Shown: piece after piece, positions 18,423-26,843 of the stretch
Position numbering within the stretch: position 1 is the stretch's first letter
Layout: every line of letters starts with the position of its first letter
Assembly: GCA_035691485.1 (NCBI GenBank)
Contig: DASSIZ010000116.1
Coordinates: 1 to 48,710, forward strand
DNA: 48,710 nucleotides
Source of the DNA: Terriglobales bacterium
GTDB lineage: Bacteria > Acidobacteriota > Terriglobia > Terriglobales > Acidobacteriaceae
Direction: 5' to 3'
The notes under the pieces: generated by a model
What the model was told of the DNA's origin: nothing
The model's input: the letters and a program-made list of their open reading frames with translations, nothing else
The model's database searches: none
Position numbers and translations under genes: made by a program

Positions 18423-18438
18423 GGTGACGCAGGTCACA
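18423..18438 (+). promoter_or_regulatory. CRP/FNR-like palindrome upstream of the heme operon
   Basis: The sequence GGTGA-CGCAGG-TCACA fits the CRP-family pattern TGTGA-N6-TCACA except for the first base, with an inner perfect palindrome GTGAC/GTCAC. It lies about 75 bases upstream of the TATAAT at 18508, so about 90 bases from a start site there, a spacing known for class I CRP activation. A near-identical palindrome occurs at 26776-26791. Confidence 0.5.
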
Positions 18439-18507
18439 GCCGATTGTGACCACCTCCACTGCACCTGCGTGCCCCCGGGAAGCACCATGAGGACGGAGCA
18501 GGAAGGC

Positions 18508-18513
18508 TATAAT
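18508..18513 (+). promoter_or_regulatory. TATAAT -10 element of the hemX-hemA-hemC-hemD operon
   Basis: A perfect TATAAT lies 56 bases upstream of the hemX ATG. No good -35 hexamer is present 17 bases upstream (CCATGA), as expected for an activator-dependent promoter. The CRP-like palindrome at 18423-18438 could supply that activation. Confidence 0.5.
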
Positions 18514-18568
18514 TGTGCTTCCCGCCCCGCAACTCCGGACCGAGCCGCACGCGCGGGCGGACCCATCT

Positions 18569-19390
18569 ATGCCGCTGTTATGGTTAAAAGTCGCGGTCGG
18601 GTTTTACGCGGTCGGGCTGCTGTGGGCCACGGCGGCGGTGAGCCGGCCCTGCAATTACCTGTCGAAGATCGTGCTGCCGGCGCTCAGCCTGGGGATGGTA
18701 TTTCACTTGGTTTCGCTGGCGGAGAGCGCCATGACCACCGGGCACTTGACGCTGGCGCTGGCGTCGATCCACGAATCCGAATCGCTGCTGGCCTTCGTCA
18801 TCCTGGCGTTTTTCCTGCTGGTTTACGCGCGATATAAAACCCTGTCGCCGGGGATCTTCGTGTTCCCGCTGGTGTTCCTGCTGACGTTTGCCTCCTCCAT
18901 CGCGCAGGCGCCGCCGCTGTTTGATTCCCGACTGGTTCGCAGCGGCTGGATTTTCGCGCACATCGCGCTCATCTTCACCGGGTACGCGGCGCTGTTCCTC
19001 AGTTTCGGGGCCAGCATCCTGTACCTGCTGCAGGAGCGCAGCCTGAAGGCGAAACAACTGGCGGGAATGCTGAGCCGGCTGCCGGCGCTGGAAGTGATCG
19101 ACGAGATCGGCTACAAGTCGCTGCTGCTGGGGTTTCCGTTCATGACCTTCGGGCTGATCGCGGGTTCGGTGATCGCGCAAGAGCATTTCGGGCCGATGTA
19201 CTTCCTGGACCCCAAGATCCTGCTGTCGCTGCTGATGTGGGTGGTTTACATGGTGCTGCTGTACACGCGCTGGAATTCGGGCTGGCGTGGGAAGAGGGCC
19301 GCGTACCTGGCGACCTTCGCCTTCATTGCCGCGGTCAGCGCCTGGGCGGCGAATTATTTTAGCGGGGTCCACAGGTTCGTGACGCAATGA
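18569..19390 (+). CDS. hemX: HemX/CcsA-like membrane protein
   Basis: This protein of about 273 residues is nearly all hydrophobic, with about eight predicted transmembrane helices, and belongs to the cytochrome-c-assembly (CcsA/ResC) family branch found beside hemA and often called HemX. In Bacillus, HemX lowers the cellular level of HemA (family knowledge). ATG at 18569 is preferred, because 18 hydrophilic codons upstream of it look like leader sequence. Its stop overlaps the hemA ATG (ATGA), a strong sign of coupling. A role in cytochrome c maturation rather than HemA control cannot be excluded. Confidence 0.85.
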   Translation: MPLLWLKVAVGFYAVGLLWATAAVSRPCNYLSKIVLPALSLGMVFHLVSLAESAMTTGHLTLALASIHESESLLAFVILAFFLLVYARYKTLSPGIFVFPLVFLLTFASSIAQAPPLFDSRLVRSGWIFAHIALIFTGYAALFLSFGASILYLLQERSLKAKQLAGMLSRLPALEVIDEIGYKSLLLGFPFMTFGLIAGSVIAQEHFGPMYFLDPKILLSLLMWVVYMVLLYTRWNSGWRGKRAAYLATFAFIAAVSAWAANYFSGVHRFVTQ

Positions 19391-20691
19391 CGTTTCAACT
19401 CATCGGAGTCAACCATCGCACCGCGCCGCTCGAGGTGAGGGAGCGGTTCGCGATCTCCGAATCGAAGCTGCCGGCGGCGGTGCAGCAGCTGGCGCAGCAT
19501 CCCGGGGTGGAAGAAGGGATGATCGTTTCTACCTGCAACCGGGTGGAACTGCTGGCGCGTTCGCGCAACGGCGGTTCCGACTTGCGCACCTTCCTCAGCC
19601 AGTACTTCCAGATCGACGCCCGGGAATTCGACCAGCACCTCTACGAATATGCCGACAAGGAAGCCATCCGCCACCTGTTCCGCGTGACCTCCAGCCTGGA
19701 TTCGATGGTGGTGGGCGAACCGCAAGTGCTGGGCCAGGTGAAAGAGGCGTACGCGGTGGCGCGGGCGGTGGGAACGGTGAACTCGCAACTGGATGCGCTG
19801 GTGACGCGCGCCTTCGCCGTGGCCAAGAAGGTTCGCACCGAGACGGCGGTGGGCAGCTCGGCGGTCTCCGTGGCATCAGTGGCGGTGGAACTGGCGAAGA
19901 AGATTTTCGGCTCGCTTTCCGGCAAGACGGTCATGCTCGTCGGAGCGGGCAAGATGTGCGAGCTGGCGGCGCGGCACCTGCTGGCGCACGGCGCCGGTTC
20001 GATTTTCATGTACAACCGGACCTACGAACGGGCGCAGAAGCTGGCGCAAAAGTTCGGAGGGCAGGCGCTGCCGTGGGACCAGCTTTACGATTCCGCCGAC
20101 AAGGCCGACATCGTGATTACCTCGACGGGGGCGCCGGTGGCCATTTTCCGGCGCGAGCATGCCGAAAGGTTCCTGGCGCGCCGGCGTAACCGGCCCATGT
20201 TCTTCATCGACATCGCGGTGCCGCGCGACGTGGATCCCGAGGTCAACAGGCTGGATGGAATTTTTGTCTACGACATGGACGACCTGCAGCAGGTGGTCTC
20301 CAGCCACGTGGCGGACCGGGGCCGGGAGGCGCAGCGCGCCGAAGACATTGTCAATGACGAAGTGGAGCGCTTCCTGGCGCGGATGCAGACGCTGGACGTG
20401 GTGCCGACAATCGTCTCTCTGCAAGATCACCTGGAGACCATCCGGCAGGCGGAGATTGACCGGGTGCGCGGGCGACTTGGGGAACTGACGCCGGAACAAG
20501 AGCTGGCGATCGAGGCGATGAGCCGGGGAATCATCAACAAGATCATGCACACGCCGATCACGACGCTGAAGACGGCTGCGCGCGAAGAACAGGGCACGAC
20601 GGTGATCGACGTGGTGCGGCGCCTGTTCAACCTGCAGCGCAAGCCAGAGAAAGACAAGTCGGAATCAGCCGCCAACGGGGCCAAGCACTGA
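19387..20691 (+). CDS. hemA: Glutamyl-tRNA reductase
   Basis: This 434-residue enzyme reduces glutamyl-tRNA(Glu) to glutamate-1-semialdehyde with NADPH, the first committed step of the C5 heme pathway. The catalytic Cys50 lies in [10 protein letters not shown]. The nucleotide-binding region reads [16 protein letters not shown] (about 180-195), followed by the VITSTGAP segment. The C-terminal dimerisation helices (about 320-420) are complete. Its ATG overlaps the hemX stop, and its TGA shares one base with the hemC ATG (TGATG). It acts upstream of hemC and hemD in the same operon; hemL and hemB are not in the window. Confidence 0.96.
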   Translation: MTFQLIGVNHRTAPLEVRERFAISESKLPAAVQQLAQHPGVEEGMIVSTCNRVELLARSRNGGSDLRTFLSQYFQIDAREFDQHLYEYADKEAIRHLFRVTSSLDSMVVGEPQVLGQVKEAYAVARAVGTVNSQLDALVTRAFAVAKKVRTETAVGSSAVSVASVAVELAKKIFGSLSGKTVMLVGAGKMCELAARHLLAHGAGSIFMYNRTYERAQKLAQKFGGQALPWDQLYDSADKADIVITSTGAPVAIFRREHAERFLARRRNRPMFFIDIAVPRDVDPEVNRLDGIFVYDMDDLQQVVSSHVADRGREAQRAEDIVNDEVERFLARMQTLDVVPTIVSLQDHLETIRQAEIDRVRGRLGELTPEQELAIEAMSRGIINKIMHTPITTLKTAAREEQGTTVIDVVRRLFNLQRKPEKDKSESAANGAKH

Positions 20692-21626
20692 TGGCGCGCC
20701 TGCGCATCGGCTCGCGCGGATCGCAACTCGCGCTCTGGCAGGCAAACCACATTTCCGGCCTGCTGCGCGCGCAAGGACACGAGGTCGCGCTCGAGATCAT
20801 CAAGACCACCGGCGACAAAATCACCGACGTTGCCCTGGCCAAGGTCGGAACCAAGGGCATGTTCACCAAGGAAATCGAAGAAGCGCTGCTGGAGCGCCGC
20901 ATCGACCTGGCGGTCCATAGCCTGAAAGACCTGCCGACCGAGTTGGCGCCGGAGTTCGAAATCGCGGCGATCACCAAGCGGGAAAACCCGCGCGATGCGT
21001 TCCTGTCGCGGCATTTCAACAGCATTGACGATTTGCCGCAGCGCGCCCGCGTGGGAACGAGCAGCTTGCGGCGGCAGGCGCAACTGAAGGCGCTGCGTCC
21101 CGACCTGAGTATTTTTCCGTTGCGCGGGAACGTGGATACACGCCTGCGCAAGCTGGAAGAGGGCGAATACGACGCCATCATCCTCGCCTCCGCCGGATTG
21201 AACCGGCTGGGACGCACGGAATGGGTTCGCGCGGTGCTGGCGGTTGAAGTAATGTGCCCGGCGGTGGGCCAGGGAGCGTTGGGGATCGAGGTACGCAGCG
21301 GCGATACGCAGACGCGTGCAGAGCTGGAGTTTCTGAACGATGCCGGCGCGCGCGCCGCAACCAGCTGCGAACGGGCGCTGTTGAACCAGCTCGGCGGCGG
21401 ATGCCAAGTGCCGATCGGCGCTTACGCGGAAGTGATGGACGCCATGGTGCACCTGACCGCGGTGGTGGCGCGCCCGGATGGGTCCAAGGTGCTGCGCGAG
21501 AATTCCTCCGGCCGCGATCCCGAGAAGTTGGGGGAAACGGTTGGCAAGCGACTGCTGGAGCGCGGCGGCGACCTGATCCTGCAGGAAGTGTACGGCGAAA
21601 CCGCAGCGGCCCCGCAACAACCGTAA
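20691..21626 (+). CDS. hemC: Porphobilinogen deaminase (hydroxymethylbilane synthase)
   Basis: This 311-residue enzyme joins four porphobilinogen molecules into hydroxymethylbilane. The cofactor-attachment Cys238 lies in [14 protein letters not shown], the catalytic Asp80 in VHSLKDLPT, and the cofactor-binding Arg cluster in [11 protein letters not shown] (about 122-132). The start codon overlaps the hemA stop by one base, giving tight coupling. It is followed 31 bases later by hemD, which uses its product. Confidence 0.96.
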   Translation: MARLRIGSRGSQLALWQANHISGLLRAQGHEVALEIIKTTGDKITDVALAKVGTKGMFTKEIEEALLERRIDLAVHSLKDLPTELAPEFEIAAITKRENPRDAFLSRHFNSIDDLPQRARVGTSSLRRQAQLKALRPDLSIFPLRGNVDTRLRKLEEGEYDAIILASAGLNRLGRTEWVRAVLAVEVMCPAVGQGALGIEVRSGDTQTRAELEFLNDAGARAATSCERALLNQLGGGCQVPIGAYAEVMDAMVHLTAVVARPDGSKVLRENSSGRDPEKLGETVGKRLLERGGDLILQEVYGETAAAPQQP

Positions 21627-21657
21627 AATGACCCTCGGACAATTGGCCAAGGTTTGA

Positions 21658-22452
21658 ATGAACACAAAGGAAGAGCTTGCGACACGGCCCCTGGCGGGCA
21701 AGCGCGTACTGGTGGGCCGGGCGCGGCACCAGGCGAGCGCGCTGTCAGCGGCCTTAAGGCTGCTCGGCGCCGAGGTCATTGAAATTCCCCTCATTGAAAT
21801 TCGCGAGCCTGCGTCGTGGCGGCCGCTGGACCAGGCGATCGCGCGCCTGCTCGACTACGACTGGCTCATCCTCACCAGCGTGAATGGAGTCCAGGCGCTG
21901 TTTGCGCGGCTGGGGAAGGTGGGAAAAACGGAGGCCGACCTGCTGCACCTGAACATTGCGGCCATTGGCCCGGCGACCAGCAAGGCGATCGAAAACCACG
22001 GCCTGCCGGTGGACGTTATGCCGGAAGAATACGTTGCCGAAGCGGTGGTGGCGGAGCTGAAACAGGAAGTCAAAAGCAAGCGCGTGCTACTGGTACGCGC
22101 CAAAATCGCGCGCGACGTGATACCCAACGAACTGGCGAAAGCCGGCGCCAAGGTGGACGTGGTCGAGGCCTACGAGACGGTGGCGCCGGAATCTTCGCGC
22201 AGCGAGCTGACCAAGGTGCTGCGCGATCCGCGCCGCAAACCCGACGTCATCACCTTCACCAGTTCCTCGACGGTGCGAAATTTCCTGGAACTGCTGGGTA
22301 AGAACAACCAGGCGCTGCTCACCGGCACCAAGCTGGCATCGATCGGACCGATAACCTCACAGACGATGCGCGAGCTGGGTTTGCACGTGGACATCGAAGC
22401 GCGGGAATACACGGTCCCGGGGCTGGTCGCCACCATCGCTACCTCGATTTAA
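21658..22452 (+). CDS. hemD: Uroporphyrinogen-III synthase
   Basis: This 264-residue enzyme closes hydroxymethylbilane with inversion of ring D. The family is poorly conserved, but the two-lobed pattern is visible: LAGKRVLVGRARHQASALS at the N-terminus, WLILTSVNGVQALF (about 64-77), LLVRAKIARDVIPNEL (about 143-158), and VITFTSSSTVRNFLELLG (about 197-214) with the IGPITSQTMRELG near the end. Together with the hemA-hemC context this is secure. It ends the plus-strand heme operon and meets nth head-on, with a 47-base gap. Confidence 0.93.
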   Translation: MNTKEELATRPLAGKRVLVGRARHQASALSAALRLLGAEVIEIPLIEIREPASWRPLDQAIARLLDYDWLILTSVNGVQALFARLGKVGKTEADLLHLNIAAIGPATSKAIENHGLPVDVMPEEYVAEAVVAELKQEVKSKRVLLVRAKIARDVIPNELAKAGAKVDVVEAYETVAPESSRSELTKVLRDPRRKPDVITFTSSSTVRNFLELLGKNNQALLTGTKLASIGPITSQTMRELGLHVDIEAREYTVPGLVATIATSI

Positions 22453-22499
22453 TTTCACTGCTATTTTTGAATTGATGATTGGCGCTGCGCCATGCCCGC

Positions 22500-23363
22500 T
22501 TACGGCTTCGCATTCTTGTGAATGTCGATGGTGCTCCAGGTCTTGTCGGCGGCGTGACAGATATTTTCCAGCGGGCAATCAATGCACTTGGGGGAGCGCG
22601 CCACGCACAGCTTGCGGCCGTGCCAGATCACCTCGTGGCTGAAGCTGGTCCAACGCACACGCGGGATGATGCGAATCAGGTCCTGTTCGATCCTGGCGGC
22701 ATCGGTATTGGTGGTCAGCTCCAGGCGGCGGGAAATGCGGTAAACGTGGGTGTCAACCACCACGCCTTCGTTCTTGTGGAACCAGGTGCCGAGCACCACG
22801 TTGGCGGTCTTGCGGGCTACACCGGGCAGAGTCAGCAGTTGGTCCATCTCGGCGGGAACTTCGCCGCCGAAATCGCTGACAAGTTTTTGCGCGGCGCCGA
22901 CCACCGACTTCGACTTGTTGCGAAAGAAGCCGGTGGAGCGGATGTCCGGTTCCAACTGCTCGGGTTTGAGCGCGGCGAAAGCCTGCACGGTCGGGTACTT
23001 TCGGAAAAGCTCGGGCGTAGTTTTGTTGACGCGCTCGTCGGTACATTGCGCGGAGAGAATGGTCGCGACCAGCAGCTCCCAGGCGTTCTTGTGTTGCAGA
23101 GCGCAGGTGACGTCGGGATAGGTGACATCGAGCCGCCGGAGAATTTCCTGCACGCGCTCGGGCGCGAGCGGGTTGTAGCCTTTCGCAGACTTGGCAACAG
23201 TGGTCTTCGCGGGACGCTTTGCCTTGGCCGCGGACTTCAGCGGAGGCTTCACGCGTGAGGAGGCAACACCGTGCTGCAAGGGAGATGCGCCACGCACCGG
23301 CGTTCTTCGGCCCTCCTGGCGGCCGCTCTTAGACGGCTGGCGGGGAACAATGCCGCGCGCCAT
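22500..23363 (-). CDS. nth: Endonuclease III (DNA glycosylase/AP lyase)
   Basis: This protein of about 287 residues removes oxidised pyrimidines and nicks the abasic site. The helix-hairpin-helix LPGVARKTANVVLG carries the catalytic Lys, VVVDTHVYRISRRL carries the Asp, and a C-x6-C-x2-C-x5-C [4Fe-4S] signature (CVARSPKCIDCPLENIC) lies near the end. The first 60 or so residues form a Lys/Arg/Pro-rich extension not found in E. coli Nth. I chose ATG 23363 because it shares one base with the TGA of the upstream chlorite-dismutase-fold gene; a longer in-frame start at 23399 would overlap that gene by 37 bases. Confidence 0.93.
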   Translation of the reverse strand: MARGIVPRQPSKSGRQEGRRTPVRGASPLQHGVASSRVKPPLKSAAKAKRPAKTTVAKSAKGYNPLAPERVQEILRRLDVTYPDVTCALQHKNAWELLVATILSAQCTDERVNKTTPELFRKYPTVQAFAALKPEQLEPDIRSTGFFRNKSKSVVGAAQKLVSDFGGEVPAEMDQLLTLPGVARKTANVVLGTWFHKNEGVVVDTHVYRISRRLELTTNTDAARIEQDLIRIIPRVRWTSFSHEVIWHGRKLCVARSPKCIDCPLENICHAADKTWSTIDIHKNAKP

Positions 23364-24073
23364 CAGCCCAGCTGCTCCAGCATCTTGCCGGTGTCGCACT
23401 GGATGCCGGTGAACACCGGCGTGTCCTGCTGAATGTAGGTTGCGTTCTCGGTTTCGCGCAGGCGCATTTTCAGGTCCACGACAGCGGCGGGATTGTCGGT
23501 TTCAAACACCAGGACGTACTCCTGGTCGTCGATGCCGAAAGAATACAAAGTATTCATGCGCACGCGCGGGTATTCGGCGATGACGTCCACATATTCGTTG
23601 ACGATGCGCTGCCGCTCTTCAAAGGCGAGCTGGTACCAGTTGCGGGTCTTGATGAAGGGCAGCACGGAGGCGTAGCGGTAGTGGCCGCACTTGATGGTGT
23701 TTTCGTCGTCCTGGCCGCGCCCGATCTTGTATTGCGAGCGGCGGGTCATCGCGAGATAGGATTGCGGGGTTTCCAGGAAAGAACCCAAGTGCGTGTGCAT
23801 CAGTTCGGAGTGCATCTGCTGCAGGCACTCCAGCGAATAGCAGATGCGCCACAGCATCATGTCGGCGCCGGAGTGCAGTCCAGCCAGCGAATAGGTGAGC
23901 ACGGTCATCTGCTCGCTGTCGCGCCACTTGCTGATTATGGAGGCGAACTCGCGCCGGTGCTCCGCCTTTTCCGCCGCGGGCAGACGGCGCCATTCGGGCT
24001 GGAGCTTGTAAAACGTAAAGCTGACAACCTGGCGGCGCAATTCCGGCGCCTCACGTTGCGTGCGATCAGGCAT
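23363..24073 (-). CDS. Chlorite-dismutase-fold protein without the proximal heme His
   Basis: This 236-residue protein belongs to the chlorite dismutase/HemQ superfamily. Its segment RNWYQLAFEERQRIVNEY (144-161) lines up with KNWYTLPIEERQRQMDEH of the HemQ encoded next door, but the residue in the position of the heme-ligating His is Tyr161. The following HGKVGRRYAG block is replaced by VDVIAEYPRV. A GGGAG ribosome site precedes the ATG at 24073. It is cotranscribed with nth (one-base overlap) and divergent from hemQ. It may bind heme through another ligand, bind no heme, or act as a partner of HemQ. It should not be annotated as a coproheme decarboxylase. Confidence 0.82.
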   Translation of the reverse strand: MPDRTQREAPELRRQVVSFTFYKLQPEWRRLPAAEKAEHRREFASIISKWRDSEQMTVLTYSLAGLHSGADMMLWRICYSLECLQQMHSELMHTHLGSFLETPQSYLAMTRRSQYKIGRGQDDENTIKCGHYRYASVLPFIKTRNWYQLAFEERQRIVNEYVDVIAEYPRVRMNTLYSFGIDDQEYVLVFETDNPAAVVDLKMRLRETENATYIQQDTPVFTGIQCDTGKMLEQLG

Positions 24074-24241
24074 TCAGCGCTCCCTTTCGAGCCGCGCTGG
24101 AGATATTAACAGCCGCTCGCCTGCCCGCAAAACCGAGCCGGGTGTCAGGTCATGGTTGCGGCGTACAGGGAATGGATTTTGACCCCCCACGAGTAGAATG
24201 GATGTCGGCAGCGGGCTGCCAGTTTGTTCTGGAGTGAAGGG

Positions 24242-25108
24242 ATGGCATCTTCGTTACGAGGCGAGGCGCGCCTGCAGGGCGGCGCGACGGAACTGTTTCC
24301 GGTACCGCTGACGCTGGAGGGCGCCAGCGTGCTGCACCAGATGGCGCGTTTCCGCTGGCCGACGTGGCGGAAACTGGGTTCGGCGGAGCGCTCACGCCTG
24401 GTGAGCGAAGCGGCGCCGGTGCTGGCGCGAATGGAGAGTGGCCAGAGCGCGTTGTACTCCGTGCTGGGCCACAAGGGCGACCTGCTGCTGGTGCACTTCC
24501 GCAAGAGCTTCGACGAGCTGAAACAGATCGAGCTGGAACTCTCGCGCACGGCGCTCTCCGATTACCTGGAGATCGGCAAGTCGTACCTGTCGGTCGTGGA
24601 GTTGGGGTTGTACGAGTCGTCGGTAAAGCTGTATCGCACGCTGCAGGAACGCGGCATCGAGCCGCACTCGGAGGAGTGGAACCGGGAAGTCAGCGAGGCC
24701 ATGGAACGGCAGCGGGAAGCGATGAAGCCGCGTTTATGGCCGGAGATCCCAGCGGCGCGCTATGTCTGCTTCTATCCCATGGACCGGAGGCGCGGCGAGG
24801 GGAAGAACTGGTACACGCTGCCGATCGAGGAACGCCAGCGCCAAATGGACGAGCACGGCAAAGTCGGGCGCCGATACGCGGGAACGGTGCGGCAGATCAT
24901 CACCGGCTCGATCGGATTCGACGACTGGGAATGGGGCGTTGACCTGTTTGCCGACGACCCGCTGGTGTTCAAGAAGCTGATTTACGAGATGCGCTTCGAC
25001 GAGGTGAGCGCGGTGTACGCGCTGTTCGGGGAGTTCATCGTGGGCGTGCGCGTGCCGGTGGCACAATTGGGCGAGCTGCTGGAAGGGAAGCTGCCGGAAA
25101 AGCGGTAG
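24242..25108 (+). CDS. hemQ: Coproheme decarboxylase (HemQ/ChdC)
   Basis: This 288-residue HemQ converts Fe-coproporphyrin III to heme b by two peroxide-dependent decarboxylations, the last step of the coproporphyrin-dependent pathway. The catalytic Tyr178 lies in FYPMDRRRGEGKNWY and the proximal ligand His205 in MDEHGKVGRRYAG, 27 residues apart as in characterised enzymes. The QIITGSIGFDDWEWGVDLF and YEMRFDEVSA blocks are canonical. ATG 24242 follows GGAG by seven bases and is preferred over a TTG 18 bases earlier. It shares the 168-base divergent region 24074-24241 with the His-less paralogue. The heme genes 1.8 kb upstream support the pathway. Confidence 0.95.
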   Translation: MASSLRGEARLQGGATELFPVPLTLEGASVLHQMARFRWPTWRKLGSAERSRLVSEAAPVLARMESGQSALYSVLGHKGDLLLVHFRKSFDELKQIELELSRTALSDYLEIGKSYLSVVELGLYESSVKLYRTLQERGIEPHSEEWNREVSEAMERQREAMKPRLWPEIPAARYVCFYPMDRRRGEGKNWYTLPIEERQRQMDEHGKVGRRYAGTVRQIITGSIGFDDWEWGVDLFADDPLVFKKLIYEMRFDEVSAVYALFGEFIVGVRVPVAQLGELLEGKLPEKR

Positions 25109-25171
25109 CCGCCGCGGCTGTTCCGAACTAGCAACTTGTTGGTTGAGAAAGCGCGCTGTACTCTCGACAAT

Positions 25172-25399
25172 ATGGCCGTGAAATCCATCCAGCTGGGACA
25201 GGTCTGGCGCAAGGACGAGACCTCGCAGAATTTCCTGGTCACCAAGGTCTATAACGAGGTTTTCACGCAGTACGCAATTCTACGCATCGCCGACGCCACC
25301 GCCGCCACCACCGACACCATTCGCGTGAAAGTGCAAAAGACAGGCGACGGTGCGACTCTGCCGGGCTACACGTTTACGCAGGAATCGCAGGATTTTTAG
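25172..25399 (+). CDS. Small protein of unknown function
   Basis: This is a 75-residue protein without cysteine or membrane segment, with alternating short hydrophobic stretches that suggest a small beta barrel (V..IQLGQVWR, NFLVTKVYNEVFTQYAILRI, TIRVKVQ). The pattern of a conserved GQVWR opening and repeated strands resembles small bacterial beta-barrel proteins, but I cannot name a family. ATG 25172 is chosen over an in-frame start 36 bases earlier because the upstream codons do not continue the fold. It sits between hemQ and dedA on the same strand. Confidence 0.65.
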   Translation: MAVKSIQLGQVWRKDETSQNFLVTKVYNEVFTQYAILRIADATAATTDTIRVKVQKTGDGATLPGYTFTQESQDF

Positions 25400-25427
25400 T
25401 ACCGAGCACCTAGTATTTAGTACCTGC
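25398..25427. repeat. TAGTACC microrepeat
   Basis: About 30 bases between the small gene and dedA are built from TAGTACC, CTAGTAT and TAGTACC units. It overlaps the TAG stop of the preceding gene. It belongs to the set of degenerate microrepeats seen at several gene boundaries in this window. Confidence 0.55.
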
Positions 25428-25431
25428 CTTC

Positions 25432-26097
25432 ATGATTGCCAACATCATTGCGGCGCTGAGCGCCTTCATCATCTCCGTAATTTCCACCCTTGGGTACCCG
25501 GGGATCGTGCTGTTGATGGCGATCGAGTCCGCCTGCATCCCGCTGCCGTCGGAAGTGATCATGCCGTTTTCCGGGGCGCTGACCATCGGCTCGATCGCGG
25601 CGCAATACCACCGCGAGCCATTCACGCTAGTTCTGGTGGCGCTGTTCGGGGCAATCGGCTGCAACGTGGGCTCGGTGATCGCCTACGAGATCGGCTACTA
25701 CGGTGGACGTCCGCTGGTGGAGAGGTTCGGCGCCTACATTTTGTTGAGCAAGAAAGAACTGGATTGGGCGGACCATTTCTTCGCGCGCTACGGCAACTGG
25801 ACGGTGCTGGTCAGCCGCCTGCTGCCGGTGGTGCGCACCTTCATCGCGCTGCCGGCGGGGATTGCGCGCATGCCGCGGCTGCGATTTCACGTGTACACCT
25901 TCGTCGGATCATTTCCGTGGTGCCTGATGCTGGCCTACATCGGGATGAAACTGGGCGAAAAATGGGAGACCGATCCGCGCCTGAAAATCTGGTTTCACCG
26001 TTTCGATGCCCTCATCCTGGCGGTCATCGTGATCGGTGTGGTGTGGTTTTTCTGGTCGCGATGGCAGCACCGGATCCGGGTTACGGAAAAAACCTAG
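25432..26097 (+). CDS. DedA family membrane protein
   Basis: This 221-residue inner-membrane protein of the DedA/VTT (SNARE-associated) family is implicated in undecaprenyl-phosphate or phospholipid recycling (family knowledge). The N-terminal re-entrant hairpin region reads ESACIPLPSEVIMPFSGAL (about 27-45), with the conserved Glu and Pro residues. The G.R(L/F)LPVVRTF segment (about 128-140) holds the conserved Arg residues needed in E. coli homologues. Four to five transmembrane segments are predicted, with a basic C-terminal tail. It stands alone, followed by the convergent NTF2-like gene. Confidence 0.92.
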   Translation: MIANIIAALSAFIISVISTLGYPGIVLLMAIESACIPLPSEVIMPFSGALTIGSIAAQYHREPFTLVLVALFGAIGCNVGSVIAYEIGYYGGRPLVERFGAYILLSKKELDWADHFFARYGNWTVLVSRLLPVVRTFIALPAGIARMPRLRFHVYTFVGSFPWCLMLAYIGMKLGEKWETDPRLKIWFHRFDALILAVIVIGVVWFFWSRWQHRIRVTEKT

Positions 26098-26162
26098 CCA
26101 CAGATCACCACGGATTGACACGGATGGAATTCGATAAGTGTTTTTCGGTGGAACTGCTGTGG

Positions 26163-26720
26163 CTACTCTTTGGGCTTGTCTGGGGGTTTGGTCGAGGGCG
26201 GCGGTAGCGACGCCGGCGGCGCCTGGAGGTTCCAGATGGCGCGGGCGATCTTCCAGTCTCCATCCGGCTGGCGTTTCAGAACCTGGATGACATTCCTCAC
26301 CGCGGTCGACTCGCGCTTTTCGTTTTCCTGCCGGGCGCGGATGTTGATGGTGCCCCACTCGAAGGCGAAATCGCCGGCCACCTGCACCTCCCGCCATTGT
26401 TCTTCGTAACCGACCATGTCCCAATCGGCAAGCTGGCGGCGAATGTCCTCCAGGTAGTTGCGCACCGCCTCCTGTCCCACCAGGGGAGAGCGCCCGGGCA
26501 CGAGGTAGACGACATCGCCGGTGCGAAGGGCCATGATTTTGTCGGTGTCGACGGCGATATTGGCGTCGATGTCGCGGCGCTGCAAGTCGGCAATGGCCTT
26601 CTGATCTTCTTCGAGGCTGTGTTGCGGCGCGGGCGTAGCCGGACGATGGCCGCGCGTTCGCTGAGCAGTGGCGGCCAAGCTTAGCGCGAAGACAAAGAAC
26701 GCGATGAAGGTCAGACGCAT
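26163..26720 (-). CDS. Secreted NTF2/SnoaL-like protein
   Basis: This 185-residue protein has a signal peptide (MRLTFIAFFVFALSLAATAQ) and then an NTF2-like cone fold of the SgcJ/EcaC or DUF4440 kind: an N-terminal helix (ALADLQRRDIDANIAVDTD-like region, about 44-62), VVYLVPGRSPLVGQEAVRNYL (about 72-92), and the closing WKIARAIWN strand (about 157-165). The tail is Pro/Lys-rich. GGAG precedes the ATG. Such folds can be enzymes or binding domains, and no catalytic residues can be assigned. It is divergent from the DUF3592 gene, with a CRP-like palindrome between them. Confidence 0.8.
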   Translation of the reverse strand: MRLTFIAFFVFALSLAATAQRTRGHRPATPAPQHSLEEDQKAIADLQRRDIDANIAVDTDKIMALRTGDVVYLVPGRSPLVGQEAVRNYLEDIRRQLADWDMVGYEEQWREVQVAGDFAFEWGTINIRARQENEKRESTAVRNVIQVLKRQPDGDWKIARAIWNLQAPPASLPPPSTKPPDKPKE

Positions 26721-26775
26721 GTAAGGTGCTCCGATATGGGCGAGTATACGCGGGGCGAGCGGCGGGCGGCGCCCG

Positions 26776-26791
26776 TGTGACCCAGGTCACT
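26776..26791 (+). promoter_or_regulatory. CRP/FNR-like palindrome between divergent genes
   Basis: TGTGA-CCCAGG-TCACT matches the CRP-family pattern TGTGA-N6-TCACA at nine of ten positions and shares the inner GTGAC.CAGGTCAC with the site at 18423-18438. It lies 56 bases before the NTF2-like ATG on one side and 53 bases before the DUF3592 GTG on the other, so it could control either. Confidence 0.55.
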
Positions 26792-26843
26792 GCGCGCTGT
26801 GCCGGGCCCGGCTATGGTGGGATGCAACAAAGGGGAACAAGTT

